Assembly (NCBI GenBank): GCA_016789725.1
Contig: JAEUQN010000006.1
Span: 1 to 64,000, forward strand
From: Blastocatellia bacterium
GTDB taxonomy: Bacteria; Acidobacteriota; Blastocatellia; RBC074
Direction: 5' to 3'
Length of the DNA: 64,000 nt
How positions within the stretch are numbered: position 1 is the stretch's first letter; the number at the start of each line of letters is the position of its first letter. The notes beneath the pieces are model-generated. The model searched no databases. It was given only the letters and a program-made list of their open reading frames with translations, and had not been told where the DNA came from. The translations under genes were made by a program, and so were the position numbers. Positions 27,197-35,858 of the stretch are shown in pieces.

Positions 27197-28339
27197 GTGA
27201 CATCAAATTTTTCTCAGGACTTTGGTCCCTTCGATCACAAAATCTGGCTCAATACCGCACATCAAGGTGCCTTGCCGCGCGTCGCGGTCGAGCAGGCGCA
27301 CGAAGCGATTGCGTGGAAGATTGCGCCGTATAACCTGACGACCGACCGCTTCAGCGCCGTGCCGCCACGCCTGAAGCAGGCGCTCGGACGTCTGATTGAT
27401 GCGCCTGCGGATGACATCATTTTGGGCAATAGTGCTTCGTATGGTTTGCATTTGCTGGCGAACGGCATTCGTTGGCAAGCGGGCGATGAGGTCTTGCTGA
27501 TGAAAGGCGACTTCCCGTCGGCGATTTTGCCGTGGCTGGGATTGCAAAAGCGCGGCGTCATCGTGCGCTTCATTGAGCCGCGCAACTCGGTGATGGAAGT
27601 GGATGATTTGCTGGCGCATTTGACGCCTGCGACCAAGCTGGTTTGTGTGACGTGGGTGCATTCGTTTTCGGGCTTTGCGGTGGACGCGCAGGCGCTCGGC
27701 GCAGTTTGTCGCGCGCACAATGTGTTGTTTGTGATGAATACGTCGCAGGCGCTTGGCGCGCGTCCATTCAGCGTGACTACGATGCCCGTGGATGCGATCA
27801 GTAATGTGGGCTTCAAGTGGTTGTGCGGACCGTATGGCACCGGTTTTTGCTGGATGCGACCAGAGTTGCGCGAGTCGTTGGATTACAATCAATCCTATTG
27901 GCTGGCCATGCAGACAGCAGATGATTTGGCGAAGGAGCAAAGCGAAGTGGTTTTGCGTGAAGGGTTAGGCGCGCGCGCGTACGACGTCTTTGGAACCGCC
28001 AATTTTTTCAACTTCAAACCGTGGACAGCTTCATTGGAATATTTATTGGAGCAGGGAATTGAGCGTATTCAGGCGCATGATCAGCAGTTAGTCTCGCGCT
28101 TCATCGCGGGTTTGGATTTAGATCAATATGATTTACTCAGCCCGCGCGAAGGACCGGAGCGTTCGACCTTGATTTTTATTTCGCGCAAACGAAAAGAACA
28201 GAATGCCGAACTCTATCGCTCGCTGATTGCGCAGGGGATTTATCCAGCCTTTCGCAATGGTCGGTTGCGCTTTGCCCCACATCTCTACAACACCGAAGCC
28301 AATATTGATGCGGCTCTCGTGGCTCTTAATCAGGCATAA
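27197..28339 (+). CDS. class V aminotransferase-fold PLP enzyme
   Basis: A 380-residue fold-type I PLP enzyme of the class V group (cysteine desulfurase/isopenicillin-N-epimerase-like). It has NTAHQGALP near the N-terminus, the NSASYGLHLLANG cofactor-phosphate region, WVHSFSGFAVD, and the PLP lysine K207 in SNVGFKWLCGPYGTGF. The position that normally holds the aspartate contacting the pyridine nitrogen (D-x-S/A-Q) reads N181 in VMNTSQALG, an unusual change. No cysteine-desulfurase active-site loop is evident. It follows an ADOP gene by 16 nt and converges on the CadC-like gene. The substrate is unknown. Confidence 0.82.
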   Translation: MTSNFSQDFGPFDHKIWLNTAHQGALPRVAVEQAHEAIAWKIAPYNLTTDRFSAVPPRLKQALGRLIDAPADDIILGNSASYGLHLLANGIRWQAGDEVLLMKGDFPSAILPWLGLQKRGVIVRFIEPRNSVMEVDDLLAHLTPATKLVCVTWVHSFSGFAVDAQALGAVCRAHNVLFVMNTSQALGARPFSVTTMPVDAISNVGFKWLCGPYGTGFCWMRPELRESLDYNQSYWLAMQTADDLAKEQSEVVLREGLGARAYDVFGTANFFNFKPWTASLEYLLEQGIERIQAHDQQLVSRFIAGLDLDQYDLLSPREGPERSTLIFISRKRKEQNAELYRSLIAQGIYPAFRNGRLRFAPHLYNTEANIDAALVALNQA

Positions 28340-28362
28340 CGGTCAATAACTTCCTGGCGTTT

Positions 28363-30591
28363 TCATTTCTTTTGCAAATCAGAAAACCAGTTCACAATCG
28401 CGTGCAATTGCGTTGGCGCGGTGTCGTGTTCGCCTTTCAAGATCACGATGCGTTGACCATCCGGCGTGACATCATAGGTGGGCAATAAAGTACCCGCATT
28501 AAAGCCGGAAAGCCCTGTGAACGCGGGTTGTGGCGCTGAGGCCTGAAATCCTGACGCGGTGGAAATTGTAACTGCCATCACCTTGTCCCCCGCGCGATAA
28601 AACAATTCTTTTCCGCTTTTCGACCACACCGGCTCCATCCCGCCTTCGGTCGAAATCTGCCATTTGCCTTGCAGATCGGGAAACGATTGCACATAGATTT
28701 GCCATTGCCCGGAATCCTTTGTCGTGTACGCCAGCCAGCGTCCATCGGGCGAAAGCGCGGGCTGTGCCTCGTCCGCTTCGGTTTGCAGGAGTGGACGCGG
28801 TCGTCGCGTCGCCGTCGGTTCGTTTACCTCCAACGCCCAAATGTCGTTGCGTGTGTTTGGGTCAATTTCCGTAAATAGCAACGTTTTCCCGTCGGGGGTG
28901 AAGGTGCCGGGTAATTGCAGGTTGCTGCTGGTGGTCAATCGTTCCGCATTGTCGCTACCGTCTGCCGCTTTCCAATACAAATTCAACGGCGCACTTGCCA
29001 AATCGGAACTAAATACAAGGCGGCGATTGTCCGGTGTCCACAATGGCACGGTGTTAGTTTGCTCAAACGTCAATCGTTTGAAATGGCCGTTGCTGAGTTG
29101 CAGATTCCATAAATCGGTTGTGTGTCCGGGAACTGCGACAGCCAAATGTTGTCCATTTTGTGAGAGGCGCGGTGTGCCGTAGCTTTGGACTTTGTCGCTA
29201 AGCGGTGTTGATCTTCCCTGCCGATCCAGCCACCACAAACGGCAATCGCTGCGCTGCGCGGATTCCGGTAAATACACCAGCATTCCGTCCGGCGTGCAAT
29301 CGTAATGGGCAAGGCTGCTGATGGGGCTGACGACCACTTTTTCCGGCAACGTTGTGGCGGCTCCGGTAACCTCCAGACGGCGCAAATCGAAGGGCACAAG
29401 CTGCAATGCGCCGTGTTGCGTCACCAGCAAATGACCTGTTGTTACATAGCGCGCACGCGTGACATTTTTCAGCAGAATTTTCTTTTCGCCTGACGCCAAT
29501 GAATACACCGCGATTTCAGACGAGTTGACACCACCGCCGTGCCAGATGGTAAACAATACAGCCTTGCCACCCGGCAACACTTCGGGCCAGAAATGCGCTC
29601 GTTCGCCGCGTTGCCAATCCAGCTTGGTTAACGGTTCGGCTTTGCCACCGGAGGCCGGAACTTGCCACAAGCCATCAAAAAAACGCGGCGCATACACAAT
29701 CGGCCCCGCTTCGCTCCAACTCGCTCCGACGCCATCGCTTGCGCTTGCGCCGAGGGCTTGTGGTGTTCCGCCGCTCAGCGGAACTTTCTTGAGCTGCCCA
29801 TTCGCACAAAACCCAACCCATTGACTATCGGGCGAGAAAAATGGGCAGAGCGCGCCTTCCGTACCCGCGAGCAGCGTGGATTTGTGTTGATCCAGAGCGC
29901 GCACGAACAACAGATTTTTGCCGTCGCGTCGTCCCACGTGAACAAAGTGTTTGCCGTCCGGTGCGAGCGCGAACGTTTGAAATGGATCAAGTTCCGGTGG
30001 GATTGGTTCTGACAAATCCAGCGACAAGCGCAGCACTCTGTCCGTGCCGGTCTGATTTCGCGTCCACCCCCAAACGGCCAGGAGGATTGCCGCCGCGCAG
30101 AGCATCAATGACAGTGCCACGATGCCGCGCCCGACCAACGGAGAAACGGGTTTCGGAATCAACGCCGTTGCCAGCGTGGACGATAATTCCGGCAGCGTTT
30201 GCGGCGCTTCGACGTTCGTTGTCACGGTCGGTTGGCTCATCGTCAGCTCATATCGTAGCGGAGCGATCAGCCGATAGCCCGTTTTCGGAATCGTCTCAAT
30301 CATGCTTTGCGCTTTCGGATCGTCGGCGAGCACTTTGCGTAATTCGGAAATCGAACGCGACAACACTTGTTCGCTGACAAACACCTCGCCCCAAACCGCC
30401 GCCAGCAATTGATCGCGCGTGACAACTTGCGTGTGGTGTTCCGCCAGACACACCAAGACGCGCATGATCTTTGGCTCCATCTGAATCGTCTCGCCCGCGC
30501 GGGTGATGCGGTTCAGTTGTGGTTGAATGAAACACGATTCCAACCAAAATTCGCGCGTGAGGTCGAAGTCTTTGACAACGGGTTCGGGCAT
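28363..30591 (-). CDS. CadC-like winged-helix, TM and TolB/PD40-repeat protein
   Basis: A 742-residue protein. Residues about 25-115 form an OmpR-type winged helix (MEPKIMRVLVCLAEH, SRSISELRKVLADD, IETIPKTGYRL) with no receiver domain. One TM helix at about 155-178 (VALSLMLCAAAILLAVWGW) is followed by a long extracytoplasmic region of TolB-like PD40 repeats (LAPDGKHFVHVG, FSPDSQWVGFC, LSPDGRWLAYTT). The topology is that of a membrane-bound transcription factor that senses outside the membrane, as in CadC/ToxR. AAAGGA precedes the ATG. It is divergent from the PQQ dehydrogenase (204-bp spacer), a candidate target. Confidence 0.88.
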   Translation of the reverse strand: MPEPVVKDFDLTREFWLESCFIQPQLNRITRAGETIQMEPKIMRVLVCLAEHHTQVVTRDQLLAAVWGEVFVSEQVLSRSISELRKVLADDPKAQSMIETIPKTGYRLIAPLRYELTMSQPTVTTNVEAPQTLPELSSTLATALIPKPVSPLVGRGIVALSLMLCAAAILLAVWGWTRNQTGTDRVLRLSLDLSEPIPPELDPFQTFALAPDGKHFVHVGRRDGKNLLFVRALDQHKSTLLAGTEGALCPFFSPDSQWVGFCANGQLKKVPLSGGTPQALGASASDGVGASWSEAGPIVYAPRFFDGLWQVPASGGKAEPLTKLDWQRGERAHFWPEVLPGGKAVLFTIWHGGGVNSSEIAVYSLASGEKKILLKNVTRARYVTTGHLLVTQHGALQLVPFDLRRLEVTGAATTLPEKVVVSPISSLAHYDCTPDGMLVYLPESAQRSDCRLWWLDRQGRSTPLSDKVQSYGTPRLSQNGQHLAVAVPGHTTDLWNLQLSNGHFKRLTFEQTNTVPLWTPDNRRLVFSSDLASAPLNLYWKAADGSDNAERLTTSSNLQLPGTFTPDGKTLLFTEIDPNTRNDIWALEVNEPTATRRPRPLLQTEADEAQPALSPDGRWLAYTTKDSGQWQIYVQSFPDLQGKWQISTEGGMEPVWSKSGKELFYRAGDKVMAVTISTASGFQASAPQPAFTGLSGFNAGTLLPTYDVTPDGQRIVILKGEHDTAPTQLHAIVNWFSDLQKK

Positions 30592-30795
30592 TCACAAATC
30601 CTTTGGGAAAAATCACCGAGAGTATAGCAGGTTGGCAACTGCTTGCCTGTCGGCTACTTAACCAAAACCTGACAACTCCCACAGAAAAAACTGAAGAAAA
30701 CATCAAGCCATCCTCAAGCCGATGTACGCCGTCGTCGCGTATCAAGTTGCGGTCGAATCCAATCGAAATCGTACAATGCAATCGGAGAAAATTTT

Positions 30796-32739
30796 ATGTC
30801 AAAAGCACCTTGGTTCATCATCGCCCTCGTTGTCGCGTTAACTTTGGCAACGACGCTGGCGCAAAAGCAATCCGCATCGTCTGCCGCCGAATGGCCTGCT
30901 TACGGGCGCGATGGCGGCGGCACGCGATTTTCACCGCTCGTACAAATCAATCGTGACAATGTGAAAAAGCTGCAACCCGCGTGGACGTATCGCACGGGCG
31001 ATCTCTCGGATGGCAAAAACGCTCGTTCATCGAGCGCGTTTCAATGTACCCCGTTGATGGTGGATGGCACGCTATACGTTGTCACCTCTTTCAATCGCGT
31101 GATTGCGCTTGATCCGGCGACGGGGAAAGAGAAGTGGATTTATGATCCCCACATTGATCTCAAGCGCAGCTATCACAATCAACTTGTATCGCGCGGGCTG
31201 GCGTCGTGGCGCGATGCCCAAGGCAAACGTCGCCTTCTGATGGGGACGAACGATGCGCGCCTGATGGCGATTGATGCTGCAACCGGGAAGCTGTGCAAAG
31301 ACTTCGGCATCAACGGACAAATCAATTTGGCGCACGGCGTGAACGTTTCCCCGCGCGATCCCGGCGAATATCAACTGACCTCGCCGCCTGCCGTGCTGAA
31401 AGATTTGGTGATCGTCGGTTCGGCGATTGGAGATAACGGTCGGGTGACCGCACCAAGTGGCGTCGTGCGGGCATTTGATGTCCGCACTGGCAAACTGCGC
31501 TGGGCGTGGGACCCGATTCCGCCCCGTTTCAAAAAGACTGCGACCAGCGAGGCGGGCTATCAACTCGGCACGGCTAATGTCTGGGCGGTGATTTCCGTAG
31601 ACGAAGCGCGCGATCTCGTGTTTTTGCCGACAGGTAACACCAGCCCTGATTACTTCGGTGGCGTGCGCGCTGGGCTGGATTATTATTCCAGCTCGGTGGT
31701 TGCCTTGCGCGGCTCGACCGGCAAAGTCGTGTGGCATTTCCAAACCGTGCATCATGATTTGTGGGATTACGACATTCCTGCACAACCGGCGTTGATTACC
31801 GTCAAGCAAAACGGCAGAGACGTCCCGGCAGTCGCGGTCGCCACCAAAGTTGGTCACGTGTTCATCCTGCATCGAGAGACGGGCAAGCCGTTGTTTCCTG
31901 TCGAAGAGCGTCCCGTCCCGCAAAACGCTGTCTCCGGCGAAACGCCAGCCGCCACGCAACCGTTTCCCGTCAAACCGCGCCCGCTCGTCCCTCATTCGAT
32001 CAAGCCGGAAGAGGCGTTTGGTTTGACCGAAGAAGACAAAAAAGCGTGCCGCGATGTTTTGAGCAAATATCGAATGGACGGAGTATTCACGCCTCCCAGC
32101 TTGCAAGGCACCTTGAATTATCCGGGCGCGCTCGGCGGCATGAATTGGTCGGGCGCGTCGTTTGATGCGCGCAATAACCTGCTCATCGCCAATACCAATC
32201 GTTTGCCATTTGCCATCACGCTGGTTCCGCGTGATGGATTGACGCCAGAACAGATCGCCAAACTGCGCACGAGTCCGATGACCGAACTCGCGCGACAGGA
32301 AGGCACGCCGTACTTGCTCAAGCGTGACCTCATATTGCGATTAGGCGCGCGGCTCTCGCCTTGCACGCCGCCACCGTGGGGGACGCTGGTTGCCATTGAC
32401 TTGAAAACAGGCGAGGTAAAGTGGGAAGTACCGCTCGGCATCTCGCCTGAATTCGCCGATATTCCCGAAGCGAAGAACTGGGGTTCGCTGAATCTCGGCG
32501 GTTCCATTGTGACGGCAGGCGGGGTCGTTTTCATCGGGGCAGCGCGCGACAATATGTTGCGGGCATTTCATTCCGAAACGGGCGCGGAATTATGGAAAGG
32601 TGAATTGCCTGCGGACGGACAGGCGACGCCGATGACCTATCAATACAACGGCAAGCAATATGTCGTGATTGCGGCGGGCGGACACGGGCGATTGCCAAGC
32701 AAGCGTGGCGATCACGTCGTGGCGTTTGCGTTGCCGTAG
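30796..32739 (+). CDS. PQQ-dependent dehydrogenase (quinoprotein glucose/quinate-type)
   Basis: A 647-residue exported quinoprotein: an N-terminal hydrophobic export segment, then an eight-bladed propeller of PQQ repeats (EWPAYGRDGGGTRFSPL, LDPATGKEKWIYDP, IDAATGKLCKDFG, VRTGKLRWAWDP, IDLKTGEVKWEVPLG, FHSETGAELWKGELPADGQ). The blocks QTVHHDLWDYDIPAQP and MTYQYNGKQYVVIAAGGHG are typical of the membrane/periplasmic glucose-quinate-shikimate dehydrogenase family. It oxidises a sugar or polyol outside the cytoplasm and passes electrons to quinone or cytochrome; the exact substrate cannot be told. It lacks the multi-TM N-terminus of Gcd. GGAGAAA precedes the ATG. Confidence 0.92.
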   Translation: MSKAPWFIIALVVALTLATTLAQKQSASSAAEWPAYGRDGGGTRFSPLVQINRDNVKKLQPAWTYRTGDLSDGKNARSSSAFQCTPLMVDGTLYVVTSFNRVIALDPATGKEKWIYDPHIDLKRSYHNQLVSRGLASWRDAQGKRRLLMGTNDARLMAIDAATGKLCKDFGINGQINLAHGVNVSPRDPGEYQLTSPPAVLKDLVIVGSAIGDNGRVTAPSGVVRAFDVRTGKLRWAWDPIPPRFKKTATSEAGYQLGTANVWAVISVDEARDLVFLPTGNTSPDYFGGVRAGLDYYSSSVVALRGSTGKVVWHFQTVHHDLWDYDIPAQPALITVKQNGRDVPAVAVATKVGHVFILHRETGKPLFPVEERPVPQNAVSGETPAATQPFPVKPRPLVPHSIKPEEAFGLTEEDKKACRDVLSKYRMDGVFTPPSLQGTLNYPGALGGMNWSGASFDARNNLLIANTNRLPFAITLVPRDGLTPEQIAKLRTSPMTELARQEGTPYLLKRDLILRLGARLSPCTPPPWGTLVAIDLKTGEVKWEVPLGISPEFADIPEAKNWGSLNLGGSIVTAGGVVFIGAARDNMLRAFHSETGAELWKGELPADGQATPMTYQYNGKQYVVIAAGGHGRLPSKRGDHVVAFALP

Positions 32740-32860
32740 GTTTTTGTTCGCCGCAGAGACATAAAGGGAGCACAGAGGTTGTTTCTGTATTCACGCCTCA
32801 GCGTGTTTGTTTGGTAGGCAAGACGCTGAGGTGTGAACCCTGAACGTCGTTCTCTATCGT

Positions 32861-32897
32861 CCCGCTTTTGGGAACTGCACATTCCGAATCCGAACAC
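32861..32897 (+). promoter_or_regulatory. upstream two-box element (site B)
   Basis: TTTTGGGA at 32866-32873 preceded by TCCCGC, then CGAACAC at 32891-32897, 17 nt apart. It matches site A in most positions and lies 76 bp before the -24 GG, one helical turn further than in site A. Confidence 0.55.
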
Positions 32898-32971
32898 CCA
32901 CCGTTCATCTGAACAGCGCCAGAGTTGCCCACAACACATGCCGCACAACAACTTAGCCATTCATTCTGTCG

Positions 32972-32987
32972 CGGCACAGCAATTGTT
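32972..32987 (+). promoter_or_regulatory. sigma-54-type promoter of the four-ADOP operon
   Basis: CGGCACAGCAATTGTT: GG at 32973-32974 and GT at 32985-32986, ten bases apart. The first base of TGGCAC is C. The predicted start near 32998 lies 30 nt before the ATG at 33028. Confidence 0.6.
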
Positions 32988-33027
32988 GGGTAAGAGACGA
33001 TTTCTCTAAAAATTGGGAGGGACGTCT

Positions 33028-35622
33028 ATGCTAATCCTGCTACAAGACCTGCGCTACGGCGTACGAATGTTACTGAAACAAAAAAGCGTGACCGTGATTG
33101 CGGTGCTTTCGCTCGCACTTGGCATCGGCGCGAACACGGCGCTATTCAGCATTGTGGATGCGATGCTCTTGAAAATGCTACCCGTAAAAGAACCGGAACG
33201 GCTGGTGCTGTTTCGTTCGATGGCTCCGCGCGAATTCAGCGTCGGAAGCTATAGCGGCAATTCCAATACTGATCCAGAAACAGGGCAGCGCCGGATGACT
33301 TCGTTTCCCTATCAAAGCTATCAACGCATGCGCGAACAGAACAGCGCGTTGTCCGACCTCTTTGCCTTCGGCGGTGTAGGGCTGAACGTCAGCGCCGACG
33401 GGCAAGCCGAGGTGGCCTCTGGGCAAGCGGTGTCCGGCAATTATTATGCAGGGCTTGGTGTACAGGCGTTGCGCGGTCGGGTTTTCACCGATGACGATGA
33501 CAAGGCGTCCGCGAATCCTGTCGCCGTCATCAGCTATCGGTATTGGCAGCAACGCTTCGGCGGCAGCGAAACAGCGATTGGCAAGCAGATCAATTTGAAC
33601 AACATCGCGTTCACGATCATTGGTGTGACGCCGCCCGGTTTTGACGGCACGATGCAGGCCGGTTCGACACAGGATGTCACGATCCCGCTGGCGTGGGAAC
33701 CGCAGCTTTACCCTGACCGCGAACGCTCGAATCTGCATGGCGCAGGCACTTGGTGGTTGTTGCTGATGGGGCGCTTGAAGCCCGGCGCAACGGCAGAGCA
33801 GGCGCGCGCGCAATTGGAAAATGCATTTCATCAATCGGTCGTCGAACATCGCACCGCCCGACAGGCGCAGGCACAGGCTACAGGCGGCAACGCGATCAAC
33901 ACGCTCGACCCGAAATTTTATCCGCGCCTGTTTCTCGATCCGGGCGGACAAGGCGAAATGAATACGCGGCAATATTACGCGCCGTCGTTGTACCTGTTGC
34001 TTGGCGTGGTTGGCATGGTGTTGCTGATTGCCTGTGCGAACGTCGCGAATTTGTTGTTATCGCGTGCGTCTGCGCGGCAAAAAGAAATCAGCGTGCGATT
34101 GGCGTTGGGCGCGAGTCGCTGGCGCTTGATTCGGCAGTTGTTGACCGAAAGCGTGTTGCTGTCGTTAGTGGGTGGTGTGCTCGGCGTAGTGTTTGCGTTG
34201 TGGATCAAAGATGGCTTGCTGGCAGTGGGCGATTGGGGGCCGAAAGCGCTGGAGCCGAAACTGGATTGGCGCGTGCTGGGCTTCACGATGGCCTTGTCGT
34301 TATTGACCGGAATCATCTTTGGACTCGCTCCGGCGTGGCGCGCAACGCGGGTGGATTTGACGCCGACGCTGAAGGACAGCGGGCGCGGTTCGAGTGCGGC
34401 GACTCGTTCCTTGTTGAGCCGTGGCCTGGTCGTGTTGCAGGTTGCCTTGTCGTTGTTGCTCGTGGTCGGCGCGGGGCTGTTTGTTCGTACGCTGCTCAAT
34501 TTGCAACAAGTCGAGCCGGGATTTAATGCGAAAAATCTGCTGCTGTTCAATATTCAGCCGGGCTTGATTGGATACAAAGACGAAAAGCTCATCCAGCTTT
34601 ACGAACGCACCACCGAACGGTTGGGCGCTGTGCCCGGCGTGCAAACCGTCACGTTTTCGCGGATGGCATTGCTGGCGCAGGGTTCGAGTTCGCGCGGTGT
34701 GTTTCTCCGTGATGCCTTGAATGCTCTGCCCGATTCTGAAGGGCGCATCAAGCCTAGTGGCGATGGCTATATTCATCAGGTGCGCGAAAACTTTCTGGAA
34801 GCGATGGAAATTCCGTTGCTGGCTGGACGTACACTAAAATCATCTGACGATGCAAATGCGCCGCGCGTCGCAGTAGTCAATGAGACCTTCGCTAAGAAAT
34901 ATTTCCCCAACGAAAACCCGGTCGGCAAACGCTTTACCTTCGATCCGAAAAAGCCGGATGAAGTCGAAATCATTGGCTTGGCCAAAGATGCAAAATACAC
35001 GCGCCAACGCGACGAGATTCCGCCGACAGCCTATACCTCCTGGCGACAGGAACTGCGTGGCATGGGCTTCGCCACGATGGAAGTGCGCACCGCGGGCGAT
35101 CCCAACAACATGATCGCAGCGGTGCGGCAAGCGATGCGTGAAGTCGAAGCCAATCTGCCGCTCGCCAACGTCCGAACCCAGATTGAACAAGCCGACACAA
35201 CGCTGCGGATGGAACGGCTGTTTGCGAAGCTGGTCACGTTATTCGGCTTGCTCGCACAACAACTCGCCGCCATCGGGTTGTTTGGTGTGCTGGCCTATGC
35301 TGTCAGCCAACGCACGCATGAAATCGGCATTCGCATGGCGCTCGGCGCTTCGCAAAGCGACGTGCTGAAAATGGTCGTTAAGCAAGGCATGGTGTTATCC
35401 CTGATCGGCGTTGTGCTGGGCTTGGCGGGCGCATACGTGCTGACAAAATATCTGGAAAGCTGGATGCAATTGTCCAGGATGTTGTATGGCATCAAGCCGT
35501 CTGATCCGATGACCTACGGCGTGATCGCTGTGTTGCTGACGGTCGTTGCGTTGATTGCGTGTTACATCCCGGCGCGGCGCGCGACGAAAGTGGACCCGAT
35601 GATTGCGTTACGTTGCGAGTAG
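33028..35622 (+). CDS. ADOP-family permease (copy 6, long form)
   Basis: An 864-residue plain ADOP, about 55 residues longer than its neighbours, mostly through a larger first extracytoplasmic domain (inserts around [17 protein letters not shown] and the [14 protein letters not shown] segment). It starts [21 protein letters not shown] and has the FtsX blocks [17 protein letters not shown] and [17 protein letters not shown], ending [10 protein letters not shown]. The ATG at 33028 has GGGAGG 7 nt upstream; an in-frame start at 33013 lies within the Shine-Dalgarno region. It is first in a run of four ADOP genes behind a sigma-54-type promoter. The substrate is unknown. Confidence 0.93.
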   Translation: MLILLQDLRYGVRMLLKQKSVTVIAVLSLALGIGANTALFSIVDAMLLKMLPVKEPERLVLFRSMAPREFSVGSYSGNSNTDPETGQRRMTSFPYQSYQRMREQNSALSDLFAFGGVGLNVSADGQAEVASGQAVSGNYYAGLGVQALRGRVFTDDDDKASANPVAVISYRYWQQRFGGSETAIGKQINLNNIAFTIIGVTPPGFDGTMQAGSTQDVTIPLAWEPQLYPDRERSNLHGAGTWWLLLMGRLKPGATAEQARAQLENAFHQSVVEHRTARQAQAQATGGNAINTLDPKFYPRLFLDPGGQGEMNTRQYYAPSLYLLLGVVGMVLLIACANVANLLLSRASARQKEISVRLALGASRWRLIRQLLTESVLLSLVGGVLGVVFALWIKDGLLAVGDWGPKALEPKLDWRVLGFTMALSLLTGIIFGLAPAWRATRVDLTPTLKDSGRGSSAATRSLLSRGLVVLQVALSLLLVVGAGLFVRTLLNLQQVEPGFNAKNLLLFNIQPGLIGYKDEKLIQLYERTTERLGAVPGVQTVTFSRMALLAQGSSSRGVFLRDALNALPDSEGRIKPSGDGYIHQVRENFLEAMEIPLLAGRTLKSSDDANAPRVAVVNETFAKKYFPNENPVGKRFTFDPKKPDEVEIIGLAKDAKYTRQRDEIPPTAYTSWRQELRGMGFATMEVRTAGDPNNMIAAVRQAMREVEANLPLANVRTQIEQADTTLRMERLFAKLVTLFGLLAQQLAAIGLFGVLAYAVSQRTHEIGIRMALGASQSDVLKMVVKQGMVLSLIGVVLGLAGAYVLTKYLESWMQLSRMLYGIKPSDPMTYGVIAVLLTVVALIACYIPARRATKVDPMIALRCE

Positions 35623-35685
35623 ACGGTAGACAGTAGACGGTAGACAGTAGCCTTCGGTTTTCTACTACCGTCTACTGTCTACCGC
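35619..35685 (+). repeat. GTAGAC-type hairpin repeat after copy 6
   Basis: Two 14-bp units GTAGACGGTAGACA plus GTAG start at the stop codon. The 18-bp segment 35626-35643 pairs perfectly with 35665-35682 around a loop containing CTTCGG. A second right-arm-like block (CTACGG/CTACCGTCTAC) at 35812-35842 is split off by the inserted element 35690-35811. Confidence 0.8.
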
Positions 35686-35689
35686 CTAC

Positions 35690-35811
35690 TACAGCAAAAC
35701 CTGAGTTTCTTGATAGAGATGTAGCGCGATTTGCTAAATCGCTAGATTTGTTCCTGAACGCACGCGATTTGGCAAATCGCGCCACTATAAAAGAACTTAC
35801 TTTTTGCTGTA
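35690..35811. mobile_element. 122-bp MITE-like element inserted in the GTAGAC repeat
   Basis: The ends are TACAGCAAAA (35690-35699) and TTTTGCTGTA (35802-35811). The inverted similarity extends about 50 bp inward, including the near-palindromes 35723-35742 and 35764-35783, which match each other inverted in 18 of 20 bases. It is flanked by CTAC on both sides (35686-35689 and 35812-35815), a possible 4-bp target duplication. The sister spacers after copies 7 and 8 lack it and show an uninterrupted CCGCCTACCGTCTAC, serving as empty sites. It carries no coding capacity. Confidence 0.65.
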
Positions 35812-35858
35812 CTACGGTCTACCGTCTACGGTCTACCGTCTACTTTTCAGGAGAACTT

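Noticed and set aside
30599-30640. CTTTGGGA upstream of the PQQ dehydrogenase as a further upstream two-box element
   Set aside because: The position 17 nt later does not read YGAACAC, so it matches one box by chance only.
30634-30650. A TGGCAA...TTGCC pair upstream of the PQQ dehydrogenase that resembles a sigma-54 promoter
   Set aside because: The GG and GC are only nine bases apart, the -24 box is imperfect, and no two-box upstream element is present.
31072-32106. A 344-codon minus-strand frame within the PQQ dehydrogenase
   Set aside because: It is the antisense of repeated PQQ blades, with low-complexity Arg/His-rich composition and no homology pattern.
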